Assembly: GCA_009908925.1 (NCBI GenBank)
Contig: JAAAOH010000207.1
Coordinates: 1-30,224, forward strand
Source of the DNA: Spirochaetota bacterium
GTDB lineage: Bacteria > Spirochaetota > Spirochaetia > DSM-27196 > PWMO01
DNA length: 30,224 nt
Direction of reading: 5' to 3'
Part shown: piece by piece, positions 14,440 through 22,260 of the stretch
Layout of the letters: every line of letters starts with the position of its first letter
How positions within the stretch are numbered: position 1 is the first letter of the stretch
Program-made: the position numbers and the translations under genes
The notes under the pieces: model-generated
What the model was told of the DNA's origin: nothing
Databases searched by the model: none
Seen by the model: the letters and a program-made list of their open reading frames with translations, nothing else

Positions 14440-15513
14440 CTAGCGCTTTTTGACTCGCTTGTAGTAGAAGGTACGGGCGCGCTCGGCTGTACGGTAGAGA
14501 GCGTAGCCTGCGGGTCGGGCCGGATAGTCCCAGCCACCTGCGCGGTGGAGGATACGCCCGCCGAAGCCGGTCTTGAAGCGGTAGAGCCCGTGCATGGGAT
14601 GCCCGGGGTCGTCGGCCGGTGGAACGCCAAAGAGATCGTAGTGCGCCGCACCGGCCTCACGGGAACGGCGCATCGCCTCCCACTGCAGTGCGTAAGGCGC
14701 CATGAGGTTCCGCTTGTGGTTCGAGGATGCGCCGTAGAGATACGTCGCAGTCCCACCGAAGCGAAGCACGATGATACCGGCAAGCAACTCACCCTCGTGC
14801 TCGGCGACGAGCAGGGAGAGATCGACCCCCGGATAGGCGCCCGCGGTGTCAAACAGGGCGCGGTAGTAGGCGGGGGAGTGGATGGCTATCCGGTCACGCT
14901 CGGCCGTCTCGCGGTAGAGCTCGTACCAGCGGTCGAGGTCGTCGGCGGGCTTATCGGCGGGGGCTCTCACCCTGCCCGCCCGCACATCGACTCCCCGCTT
15001 GCCTGCAAGCCGCACGTTGTAGCGCGTCTTGGGCTTCATCGCCCCGAGCAGAGCCTCTTCCTCCGGCGTGAGATCGATGATGACGGTACTCGGTGGCTGG
15101 ATATCTACCGGCGCGCGTACGAGACCGCCGGTTGCGGCCTCTTCGAAGGACACATCGAACCGAACGAAGAGCGGTCTCCGCTCGAGCCGCTCGGCGACTT
15201 CGGCCGCGAGCTCGGCGAGCACGCCTACCGCGGCGCCGGCGGCGCCGGCGGCGCCCGCAGCGACGAGCTCCGGGGCCTCGGGGCCGTGCGGAATGTAGGC
15301 GATGTGCATGCCGGGAGAGAGGCGGCGCGTGAGAACGAGAAGCGGCATATCCGGGCGCGACCCCGACGCCGAAGCCGCTCCCGAGTGCAAATCCCCGACG
15401 GCGAAAAGATGCGGGCTCCAGCCGAATTGCTGTTTGAATCGCGCCCAGAAGGCCGATTGCATGAACCCCGTCGGAGCCGGATAGGTCGTCTCGTCAACCT
15501 CGGAGATGATCAC
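14440..15513 (-). CDS. FemAB-family aminoacyl transferase (peptidoglycan bridge type)
   Basis: A 357-residue protein with two GNAT-like domains, of the Fem family that moves amino acids from aminoacyl-tRNA onto peptidoglycan precursors. Recognisable parts are the N-terminal FMQSAFWARFKQQFGW, the middle KPKTRYNVRLAGKRGV and the C-terminal HYDLFGVPPADDPGHPMHG followed by YRFKTGFGG. The GTG at 15513 is preferred: it begins at the conserved VIISEVDETTYP and has GGAGG about six bases upstream; a TTG further up (15543) adds only ten residues. An Ala/Gly repeat around residues 85-100 comes from a 9-base tandem repeat. It converges on murD. The amino acid added, and whether this bacterium has interpeptide bridges, are unknown. 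Confidence 0.82.
   Translation of the reverse strand: MIISEVDETTYPAPTGFMQSAFWARFKQQFGWSPHLFAVGDLHSGAASASGSRPDMPLLVLTRRLSPGMHIAYIPHGPEAPELVAAGAAGAAGAAVGVLAELAAEVAERLERRPLFVRFDVSFEEAATGGLVRAPVDIQPPSTVIIDLTPEEEALLGAMKPKTRYNVRLAGKRGVDVRAGRVRAPADKPADDLDRWYELYRETAERDRIAIHSPAYYRALFDTAGAYPGVDLSLLVAEHEGELLAGIIVLRFGGTATYLYGASSNHKRNLMAPYALQWEAMRRSREAGAAHYDLFGVPPADDPGHPMHGLYRFKTGFGGRILHRAGGWDYPARPAGYALYRTAERARTFYYKRVKKR
15231..15256. repeat. 9-base tandem repeat inside the FemAB-family gene
   Basis: CGGCGCCGG occurs at 15231-15239 and 15240-15248, followed by a third partial copy (CGGCGCCC, 15249-15256). The unit is in frame and encodes an Ala-Gly-Ala repeat on the minus strand. Copy-number change would lengthen or shorten the protein without a frameshift. 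Confidence 0.8.
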
Positions 15514-15548
15514 GGGGGACCTCCATGCCGGGAATCCGGGCAAGCCGG

Positions 15549-15566
15549 CCGCCGGCGCTCCGGCGG
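15549..15566 (-). other. GC-rich hairpin between metG and the FemAB-family gene
   Basis: CCGCCGG (15549-15555) and CCGGCGG (15560-15566) form a perfect 7-bp stem with a 4-base loop, just downstream of the metG stop. No T-run follows on the minus strand, so it is not a standard intrinsic terminator. It could pause transcription or protect the metG 3' end, or mean nothing in such GC-rich DNA. Confidence 0.35.
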
Positions 15567-15591
15567 ACTTCCCGGCCGCCGGCCCTCGCCG

Positions 15592-17850
15592 TCACCCGAC
15601 CTTGCCGCTCGTCACCTTCTCGCTGGTGACCTTCTTGCCGCCTACTTCGAGGTCGCGGCCGCCGACCTGGACGACACCGTCTTTCACGGTGATTGGCATC
15701 GCAAAGAAACTCTCGATGTCGATCTCCTCCGGCGCGGTCTTCGGGGCCGAAACGCCCTCGGGCAGGACCCGCTCGCCGGGCGCTGCGTGGTCGATGAAGA
15801 GCACGTCGACCGTGCGTTCATCACCCTCGGCGGCGTCGTCGGGGTCGGCTGCAAGGAGCATGCCCTGACTCTTCACGCCGCGAAGCTTCGCGGGCTTGAG
15901 ATTATTCACCAGTATTACGGTTCGTCCGGAGAGCTCCTCGGCCTCGTAGTAGGGGACGAGACCGGAAACGATGACGCGCTCGCTGGTCTCCCCGTCGTCA
16001 ACTGTCTCGACGTAGAGCTTATCCGCCTTGGGGTGGCGCTCCACCGAGACGATCTTTGCAGCCCGGAGGTCCACCTTCGAGACGAACTCCTCGGCCGGAT
16101 CCGCAGGCGCACCGGCACCGCCACGCGCCGGGCCACCGGCGGCCGATTCAGCCCCGCCACCCGCGAGCTCGTCGCGCACTTTGCGCTCGGCCTGACTGCC
16201 GGAGAAGCGCTCGCGCATCTCGGTGACGAGCTCTTCGGTGAGCTGGGCAAAGAGGATGTCGGGCTTCGAGACCCGGGTAAGACCTTCGAAGCGGCCGAGG
16301 TCCTTCCAGTCGGCATCGGGAGCCCCGATAAAGGCGGCGATGCGCTTCGCGGTATCGGGGATATACGGGGCGATCAGTATCGAGAGGTCGCGCAGGAGGT
16401 ACACAAGGTGGGACAGAAGCGCCTTCGTCCCCTCGGGATCGGAATCCTTGGTCTTCCACGGCTCGGCGGCCTGGAAGGCGCGGTTGCCGAGCGAGGAGAT
16501 CTGAAACACCTTTCGGAATGCATCGCGAAGCTGGGCAAACTCGAGATGCCCCGTGATCTCCTTCTCGATTCCCCTCACCTCCTGCCAGAAGGATTTCCAG
16601 GAAGAGTCCATCTTCTTCTCGTCGATCGGGACGACCTCTCCGTCATAGTTCTTGTAGAGGAAGGTCAGCGTGCGATTGACGAGGTTCGCGAGATTGCCTA
16701 TGAGCTCGCCATTGGTTTTCTCCTGAAAGTCGTCCCAGGTGAAGGTGAAGTCCGAGGTCTCGGGCCGGTTGTAGAAGATGTAGAACCGCCACACGTCCGC
16801 CGGAATACCGGTATCCTGGGCGTCGGTGCCGAATACGCCGATCCCGCGGCTCTTTGAGAACTGGCCGCCCTCGTAGTTGAGGTACTCCGAGGAGGACATC
16901 GTGTGGAGCTTGGTCCACTCCTCGCCTGTGCCGATGAGAGACGACGGGAAGATGACGGTGTGGAAGGGAATGTTGTCCTTGCCGACGAACTGTACGAGCT
17001 CGGTGTTCTTCGGATCCCGCCACCAGTTCTCCCAGCTGTCGGTGAGATTCATGGTGATGGAAATGTAGCCGATCGGTGCGTCGAACCACACGTAGAAGAC
17101 CTTGTCCTGGAAGCCCTCGAGCGGAACGGGTATCCCCCACTTGAGGTCACGCGTGATGCCGCGTTCCTTGAGGCCGTCACGTATCCACGCCTGCGTCATC
17201 TGAACCGCGTTTCGCGCCCACTGCCCCTTCACAGAGGCCGTCTTCACCCACTCTTCGAGCTCGGGACGTATCCCCGGCAGATCGATGTAGAGGTGATTGG
17301 TTTTCTTCATCACCGGCGTCGAGTTGTCGATTTCGCTTCGCGGGCTTATGAGGTCCGCCGGGTCGAGGAGCTTGCCGCAGCTCTCACACTGGTCGCCCCG
17401 CGCATCCTCGTAGCCGCAGTGCGGGCAGGTGCCCCGGACATAGCGGTCGGCGAGGAACATCTGGGATTCCTCGGAGTAGAGTTGCTCGATGGTGTGCTCT
17501 TTGATGTACCCGTTCTCGTAGAGCTTCCAGAAGATGTGCTGGGTTATCTCGGTATGCTTGGGCGTGGAGGTCCGGCCAAACTTGTCGAAGGAGATGTTGA
17601 ACCAGCGATAGATGTCATCGTGCACCTTGTAGTAACGGGTGCACAGCTCCCGCGGCGTGATCCCCTCCTCGCGGGCCCGCGTCTCGGTGGCGGTACCGTA
17701 CTCATCGGTGCCGCAAATGTAGAGCGTCTCATGCCCGGCAAGACGGCAGTAGCGCGCAAATACATCCGCTGAAAGGACCTGGATCAGGTTGCCGAGATGG
17801 GGAATATTGTTCACGTATGGCAGGGCCGAGGTAACCAGTCGTTTCTTCAT
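15592..17850 (-). CDS. metG: Methionyl-tRNA synthetase with C-terminal tRNA-binding domain (eukaryote/archaea-like type)
   Basis: A 752-residue class I synthetase that charges tRNA-Met. The HIGH-type motif is PHLGN (17-21), the KMSKS-type motif is FSKSRG (331-336), and the zinc knuckle uses Cys142, Cys145, Cys155 and Cys158. After the anticodon-binding helical domain, a Gly/Ala-rich linker leads to an EMAP/Trbp111-like OB-fold (about 625-725) with KVDLRAAKIVSVERHPKADK and VNNLKPAKLRGVKSQGM. The catalytic core (NIPHLGN, SADVFARYCR, GTDEYGTATETRAREEG, DIYRWFNISFD, DLKWGIPVPLEGF) resembles eukaryotic cytosolic MetRS far more than the E. coli enzyme. The ATG at 17850 lies eight bases after a near-consensus -10 box. 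The gene has its own promoter in the 44-base gap after proW. Confidence 0.96.
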   Translation of the reverse strand: MKKRLVTSALPYVNNIPHLGNLIQVLSADVFARYCRLAGHETLYICGTDEYGTATETRAREEGITPRELCTRYYKVHDDIYRWFNISFDKFGRTSTPKHTEITQHIFWKLYENGYIKEHTIEQLYSEESQMFLADRYVRGTCPHCGYEDARGDQCESCGKLLDPADLISPRSEIDNSTPVMKKTNHLYIDLPGIRPELEEWVKTASVKGQWARNAVQMTQAWIRDGLKERGITRDLKWGIPVPLEGFQDKVFYVWFDAPIGYISITMNLTDSWENWWRDPKNTELVQFVGKDNIPFHTVIFPSSLIGTGEEWTKLHTMSSSEYLNYEGGQFSKSRGIGVFGTDAQDTGIPADVWRFYIFYNRPETSDFTFTWDDFQEKTNGELIGNLANLVNRTLTFLYKNYDGEVVPIDEKKMDSSWKSFWQEVRGIEKEITGHLEFAQLRDAFRKVFQISSLGNRAFQAAEPWKTKDSDPEGTKALLSHLVYLLRDLSILIAPYIPDTAKRIAAFIGAPDADWKDLGRFEGLTRVSKPDILFAQLTEELVTEMRERFSGSQAERKVRDELAGGGAESAAGGPARGGAGAPADPAEEFVSKVDLRAAKIVSVERHPKADKLYVETVDDGETSERVIVSGLVPYYEAEELSGRTVILVNNLKPAKLRGVKSQGMLLAADPDDAAEGDERTVDVLFIDHAAPGERVLPEGVSAPKTAPEEIDIESFFAMPITVKDGVVQVGGRDLEVGGKKVTSEKVTSGKVG

Positions 17851-17858
17851 AGCCTCCG

Positions 17859-17887
17859 ACTATAGGTTTCGCCACCCCGCCTGTCAA
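17859..17887 (-). promoter_or_regulatory. Strong promoter of metG (leaderless arrangement)
   Basis: On the minus strand a perfect -35 box TTGACA (complement of 17882-17887) and TATAGT (complement of 17859-17864, five of six) are exactly 17 bases apart. The -10 ends eight bases before the metG ATG, so the first transcribed base should be zero to two bases ahead of the codon. The GGAGG between -10 and ATG resembles a Shine-Dalgarno but would be mostly outside the transcript. Confidence 0.75.
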
Positions 17888-17894
17888 CCTTGGC

Positions 17895-18719
17895 CTAGTG
17901 TACGATCCGCTTACTGATGCGATCGAAGAGCATCGCGACGATGACGACCGCTATGCCGGCCTCGAAGCCGTTGCCCGGCTCGAGCCGCTGAATCGCCCGC
18001 CATACTTCGCCGCCGAGGCCACCGGCACCGATCATGGCCGCGATGACGACCATGGAGAGTGCGAGCATGATGGTCTGGTTGACCCCGGCCATGATGGTCG
18101 GCGTGGCGAGCGGAAGCTGTATCTGAAAGAGCTTCTGCGTGGTCGTGGAGCCGAACGCATTGGAAGCTTCCACGAGCTCCGGGTCGATCTGCCGTATGCC
18201 GAGCGCAGTGAGACGGATTGACGGCGGCACGGAGAATATAACCGTTGCAAAGAGTGCGGCGACCGGGCCGAGGCCGAAGAACGGAATGGCCGGAATGAGA
18301 TAGACGAACGCCGGCATGGTCTGCATGAAGTCGAGTATGGGCGTGATGAAGGCGTGAAACCGATCGGAGAGGCCTCCCACTATGCCCAGCGGCACACCGA
18401 TAGCGACGGCTATGAGGGTGGACAGAAGAATCAGCGAGATCGTTGACATCATCGGAGCCCACAGCTGCATGCCCCAGATGAGGAAGAAGCCCACGAGGGT
18501 GAACACCGCAAGCCGGATGTCCGCCAGGACCGCCACGAGTACCGCGGCAGCCACCATGAATATCACCGGCGGCACAAACAGGAGCAGGGCTGCAAGCCCG
18601 TTGATTCCGTTTTCGAGGACAACCGAGGCCGCTTCGGTGATCGCGGAGAGATTGCTGGTCAGCCAGTCGAGCCCGGCGTTTATTCCCTCAGCTATGGGTA
18701 GTTGTACTTCCGGAAACAT
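17895..18719 (-). CDS. proW: Glycine betaine/proline-type ABC transporter permease
   Basis: A 274-residue inner-membrane permease of the ProW/OpuAB family, which imports compatible solutes such as glycine betaine. There are several membrane helices between about residues 42 and 270. The core LSTLIAVAIGVPLGIVGGLS, the stretch LDFMQTMPAFVYLIP (129-143) and the EAA coupling loop near EASNAFGSTTTQKLF (184-198) are typical. It starts two bases after the proV stop. An extended N-terminal region before the core resembles that of OpuAB/ProW. No ProX/OpuAC binding-protein gene follows; metG comes next with its own promoter, so the binding protein must be encoded elsewhere. Confidence 0.92.
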   Translation of the reverse strand: MFPEVQLPIAEGINAGLDWLTSNLSAITEAASVVLENGINGLAALLLFVPPVIFMVAAAVLVAVLADIRLAVFTLVGFFLIWGMQLWAPMMSTISLILLSTLIAVAIGVPLGIVGGLSDRFHAFITPILDFMQTMPAFVYLIPAIPFFGLGPVAALFATVIFSVPPSIRLTALGIRQIDPELVEASNAFGSTTTQKLFQIQLPLATPTIMAGVNQTIMLALSMVVIAAMIGAGGLGGEVWRAIQRLEPGNGFEAGIAVVIVAMLFDRISKRIVH

Positions 18720-18721
18720 GC

Positions 18722-19939
18722 TTACGCTCCTTGCTCCAGGCTGCCTCGCGTGGCTAGTCCGCCGATCACCGCACCGCGAACGATGACACCTTTCAAAAAG
18801 CCCTCCTCGTCCACTACGGCCATCGGTGAGCTCTTCTCATGCATCACTTCGAAAATCTCCCGGATCGGCGTATCGGGGCGCACCGTAAGCTCTTCGTAGG
18901 GTTCGAGGAAACCCTCGACGTGCTCGTGCTCGCCCTTCTCCGCTTCCTCCTCGAGCGTGTCTGCATCGACGTACCCGCGAAAGTAGCCATCCCTTGTGAC
19001 GACGAAAATGCCCGAAAGCCCCGCACGCTGAAGGCGATGGAGGGCCGTGCGGGGACCGTCCCTGGGATAGGCAACGGTACCGGCCGGCTTCATGATGTCG
19101 GAAGCCTGGAGCACCTTGGTGACGTCCACGTTCTCGACGAAGTTGCTGACATACTCATTGGCCGGCTCTGTGAGGATCTCCTCGGAGTTTCCGATCTGCA
19201 CCACCCTTCCGTCTTTCATGAGGACGATGCGGTCGCCCATCTTGAGGGCCTCGTCGAGATCGTGGGTAATGAAGATGATGGTCTTCTGAAGCTTCTCCTC
19301 CATCGCCAGGAGCTCATCCTGCACTTCCGTGCGAATGAGCGGATCGAGGGCACTAAAGGGCTCGTCCATGAGCAGAATGTCGGGGTTGGTGGCGAGCGCG
19401 CGCGCCAACCCCACGCGCTGCTTCATGCCGCCACTCATCTGTTCGGGCAGGCTGTCCTCCCAGCCTTCGAGCCCGACCGTCTGCAGGGCGTCGGCGGCCG
19501 CCTCGTTGCGCTGATCCACCTCCACGCCCTGAATGCGCAACCCGTAGGCAACGTTCTCGAGGATCGTCATGTGAGGAAACAGGGCAAAATGCTGGAAAAC
19601 CATGCTCATTCGGTCCCTCCGAACGTTTCGCAGCGCCTCCTTGTCCATGGCGGTGACCTCGTCGTCATCCACCCACACGCGCCCGGAGGTCGGCTCGACG
19701 AGTCGGTTTATGCAGCGAATGAGCGTGGACTTGCCGCTGCCGGAGAGGCCCATTACAACGAGGACCTCACCTTCCATGACCTCGAAGCTCGCATCCACGA
19801 CGCCCACTGCCTGCCCGGTTTCCGACAGGATCTGCGCGTTGTCGTGTCCTTCCGAAATCATCTCGAGGGCGCGCCGCGGTTGGCCACCGTAGATCTTGTA
19901 GATCGATTCGATACGGACTTTGGTGTGATTATTCGCCAT
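18722..19939 (-). CDS. proV: Glycine betaine/proline-type ABC transporter ATPase with CBS domains
   Basis: A 405-residue ATPase of the ProV/OpuAA family. Walker A is GLSGSGKST (64-72), the Q-loop VFQHFALFPH (114-123), the signature SGGMKQRVGLARAL (169-182) and Walker B LLMDEPFSALDP (189-200), with the switch His in FITHDLDEAL. Residues about 282-395 form a tandem CBS pair, which in OpuA senses ionic strength or nucleotides and gates transport. The N-terminal part (RRALEMISEG) is characteristic of this family. The gene precedes proW by two bases. No clear Shine-Dalgarno is seen before the ATG and the promoter region (19940-20000) has only poor matches. Confidence 0.94.
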   Translation of the reverse strand: MANNHTKVRIESIYKIYGGQPRRALEMISEGHDNAQILSETGQAVGVVDASFEVMEGEVLVVMGLSGSGKSTLIRCINRLVEPTSGRVWVDDDEVTAMDKEALRNVRRDRMSMVFQHFALFPHMTILENVAYGLRIQGVEVDQRNEAAADALQTVGLEGWEDSLPEQMSGGMKQRVGLARALATNPDILLMDEPFSALDPLIRTEVQDELLAMEEKLQKTIIFITHDLDEALKMGDRIVLMKDGRVVQIGNSEEILTEPANEYVSNFVENVDVTKVLQASDIMKPAGTVAYPRDGPRTALHRLQRAGLSGIFVVTRDGYFRGYVDADTLEEEAEKGEHEHVEGFLEPYEELTVRPDTPIREIFEVMHEKSSPMAVVDEEGFLKGVIVRGAVIGGLATRGSLEQGA

Positions 19940-20035
19940 GACGTTCTAAAATTTCGCACCCGTGAAGCCGAGAGGGAATAGGCCTCCCGGGCTACACCTC
20001 CGGCCGCGTCGTAGCCGTCATGTGTTAGGCTTTGC

Positions 20036-20065
20036 TTGACTTCATGCCCTCCAAAGACTTACTCT
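20036..20065 (+). promoter_or_regulatory. Promoter candidate for hflK-hflC
   Basis: TTGACT (20036-20041, five of six) and TACTCT (20060-20065, three of six) are 18 bases apart in the 162-base divergent gap between proV and hflK. The transcript would have a leader of about 30 bases. The rest of the gap shows no further recognisable site. Confidence 0.4.
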
Positions 20066-20091
20066 CATCTCATTGGTTAGGAGAGAATCCT

Positions 20092-20097
20092 AGGAGG
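20092..20097 (+). promoter_or_regulatory. Consensus Shine-Dalgarno of hflK
   Basis: AGGAGG ends four bases before the hflK ATG at 20102. It is the strongest ribosome binding site in the window and contrasts with genes that lack one. Confidence 0.8.
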
Positions 20098-20101
20098 ACG
20101 T

Positions 20102-21118
20102 ATGTCGGAAAGAGACGTAACCCCGCGTCTTCCGTTCAAGCTCAAACCGCGCATGATAGTGCTCATCGTGATCGTTGCCCTCGTTATCGGGGTGGTGATG
20201 AGCAGTTTCTTCATAGTCGACCAGACCGAGCAAGGTGTGGTCCTGCGGTTCGGAGAGTACAACCGAACGGTTCCGCCGGGGCTCAATTTCAAACTACCAT
20301 TTGGTATCGAACAAAACAGGAATGTACCCACCCAGGTCATTCAGAACATGGCCTTCGGATTCCGGGTCGAGGAAGCGGGGATCAACACCCGCCAGTCGAA
20401 CGTTGACTACCCCGAGGAATCCATCATGCTGACGGGAGACCTCAACATCGTCGATGTGGAGTGGATCATCCAGTACCGCATCACCGAGCCGGTTAACTGG
20501 CTTTTCAACGTGGAAAACCAGGAGAAAACGATTCGGGACATCTCCCAGTCGGTCATCAACAGGCTCGTCGGTGACCGCGCTATCGTGGATGTCATCGGTG
20601 CCGAGCGCGCCCGAATCGAGACCGACGGTCGACAGGAGATGAATGAGACCCTCAACAGCTACGGGCTGGGTATCAACATAACCCAGGTCCGGCTGCAGAA
20701 CATCGTTCCGCCGGCGGGTCGCGTGCAGGACGCCTTCGAGGACGTGAACAAGGCCGTACAGGACCTCAACCGCCTCATCAACGAAGGGCGCGAGCAATAT
20801 AACCGCGAGATCCCCAGAGCCGACGGCCAGGGACAGCGCATCGTTCAGGAAGCCAGAGGTTATGCCGCGGAGCGTGTGAACCGCGCACAGGGTGATGCGG
20901 CCCGTTTCAACGAGGTCCTCACCGAGTATCAGGCCGATCCCCAGACCACGCGAACCCGCCTGTACTACGAAATGGTGGAGAGTGCATTCGGCGAGGCGGA
21001 AGGCTCGGAGCTCGTCGACAGAAACCTGGACAACTTCCTGCCCCTTCTCAACCTGCAGCGTGAGAACGCCACGCAGGCCACCACGGGCCAGGCCCAGCAG
21101 GGAGGTGGCTCACAATGA
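20102..21118 (+). CDS. hflK: SPFH-domain protein HflK
   Basis: A 338-residue membrane protein that with HflC forms a large cage around FtsH in other bacteria and modulates membrane-protein degradation. There is one membrane helix at about 18-39 after a short cytoplasmic N-terminus. The SPFH domain begins with FFIVDQTEQGVVLRFGEYNR and includes PPGLNFKLPFGIE and LTGDLNIVDVEWIIQYRI. The domain is followed by a long helical region rich in Arg, Glu and Gln (about 210-300). Length is a little shorter than the E. coli protein, which has a longer N-terminus. It overlaps hflC by four bases (ATGA). ftsH is not in the window. Confidence 0.94.
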   Translation: MSERDVTPRLPFKLKPRMIVLIVIVALVIGVVMSSFFIVDQTEQGVVLRFGEYNRTVPPGLNFKLPFGIEQNRNVPTQVIQNMAFGFRVEEAGINTRQSNVDYPEESIMLTGDLNIVDVEWIIQYRITEPVNWLFNVENQEKTIRDISQSVINRLVGDRAIVDVIGAERARIETDGRQEMNETLNSYGLGINITQVRLQNIVPPAGRVQDAFEDVNKAVQDLNRLINEGREQYNREIPRADGQGQRIVQEARGYAAERVNRAQGDAARFNEVLTEYQADPQTTRTRLYYEMVESAFGEAEGSELVDRNLDNFLPLLNLQRENATQATTGQAQQGGGSQ

Positions 21119-22107
21119 ACAAACTCATAACCATTCTCGTAGTCATAGCCGTCGTGGTGGTCGTGTTCTTCATGCTGGGTCCCCTCTACGTAATAGAGGA
21201 GGGCGAGCAGGCGGTCGTGATCCGCTTCGGCGAGATCGTCGATGTGCAGCGTGACGCAGGGCTCAAGTTCAAGACGCCGGTCATAGACAACGTCATCAGG
21301 TATCCCAAGCGTATCCAGTCATGGGACGGGGATCCGCGGCGTATACCCACCGAGGAAAACCAGTTCATCTGGGTGGACATGACCGCGCGGTGGCAAATCA
21401 CCGATCCGGAGCTCTTCTACGCCTCGCTGACGACGCTGGAGGCCGGATACTCGCGGCTCGATGATGTCATAGAGAGCTCGCTTCGGCGGGTCATCACCAA
21501 TAATCGCCTTCACGAGGCAGTGCGTGATACCAATCTGATCAATCAGATCGATCGAAGCGACGCAGTCGAAGCCGACGTCGAGGAGCTCGACGAGGAAGGC
21601 GTGGAGCAGATCGAAGAGCTCATAACCGTCACCTCGCAGCAGCGGGAGGTATCCCGCGGTCGTCAGGAGCTCTCCAACGAGATGCTCGAATCGGCGGCGG
21701 AAGTCACGCCGGACTTCGGCGTCAAGCTGATCGACACCGTTATTCGGCAGATCCGTTACTCGGACGACCTTACCGAAAGTGTCTATGACCGCATGGTATC
21801 GGAGCGAAACCGCATAGCTCAGGCCTACCGCTCCTACGGCGAGGGGCGCAAAGAGGAGATCCTCGGTGAGCTCGAAAACGAGCGTCAGCAGATCATCTCG
21901 ACGGCAGAGCGCGAGGCGCAGGAGATCCGCGGTGATGCGGACGCCCAGGCGGCGCGGGTCTACTCCGAGGCCTATCAGCAGGATCCGAATTTCTTCGAGT
22001 TCTGGCGGGCAATCTCGTCCTACGAGCAGACACTACCGCGGTTCCGGAAGACTCTGACCACCGATATGGACTACTTCAACTTTCTCTACAGCGAGGACGG
22101 TCAGTAA
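21115..22107 (+). CDS. hflC: SPFH-domain protein HflC
   Basis: A 330-residue partner of HflK. The N-terminal membrane helix (about 4-24) is followed by LYVIEEGEQAVVIRFGEIVD and the SPFH fold, then a helical part with SERNRIAQAYRSYGEGRKEE and TAEREAQEIRGDADAQAARV, which is typical of HflC. The C-terminus FWRAISSYEQTLP and TTDMDYFNFL is also family-like. The ATG overlaps the hflK stop. A strongly acidic segment around residues 155-175 (DVEELDEEGVEQIEEL) precedes the helical part. A clear intrinsic terminator lies 66 bases after the stop, so hflKC is a two-gene unit. Confidence 0.94.
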   Translation: MNKLITILVVIAVVVVVFFMLGPLYVIEEGEQAVVIRFGEIVDVQRDAGLKFKTPVIDNVIRYPKRIQSWDGDPRRIPTEENQFIWVDMTARWQITDPELFYASLTTLEAGYSRLDDVIESSLRRVITNNRLHEAVRDTNLINQIDRSDAVEADVEELDEEGVEQIEELITVTSQQREVSRGRQELSNEMLESAAEVTPDFGVKLIDTVIRQIRYSDDLTESVYDRMVSERNRIAQAYRSYGEGRKEEILGELENERQQIISTAEREAQEIRGDADAQAARVYSEAYQQDPNFFEFWRAISSYEQTLPRFRKTLTTDMDYFNFLYSEDGQ

Positions 22108-22120
22108 GACCCGTCGCGTG

Positions 22121-22145
22121 CCGGCCGCCGCGTCAGCGGCGCCGG
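22121..22145 (+). other. GC-rich hairpin just after hflC
   Basis: CCGG and CGCCGC on the left arm pair with GCGGCG and CCGG on the right around a GTCA loop, with one bulged base. It sits between the hflC stop and the terminator and has no T-run. It may stabilise the 3' end of the message. Confidence 0.35.
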
Positions 22146-22173
22146 TACTGTAAGATCTATCGCGCGACCGATC

Positions 22174-22206
22174 AGCCCGACCGCTTTCGAGTGGTCGGGC
22201 TTTTTT
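22174..22206 (+). terminator. Intrinsic terminator of hflKC
   Basis: A 12-bp stem (22174-22185 with 22190-22201, one G-T pair) closes a TTCG tetraloop and is followed by a run of T to 22206. On the opposite strand the hairpin is not followed by T residues, so it should end only plus-strand transcription. The region 22108-22260 contains no gene. Confidence 0.92.
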
Positions 22207-22260
22207 GTGCAGGCGCGCGCAGGCCGCCGCATGGACGCGCGCTCGCGGCCTCGAGGTCCC

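Noticed and set aside
14545..16857. A 770-codon open frame on the plus strand opposite the FemAB-family gene and metG
   Set aside because: It crosses two unrelated minus-strand genes whose products have clear conserved motifs, and its own translation is low-complexity with no family. Long antisense frames are expected in GC-rich coding DNA.
18839..19981. A 380-codon open frame on the plus strand opposite proV
   Set aside because: The minus-strand proV has every ABC and CBS motif. The antisense translation shows no domain and reflects codon-position bias.
22108..22173. Possible small RNA gene after hflC
   Set aside because: Only a GC-rich hairpin and the hflKC terminator are visible; no separate promoter was recognised.
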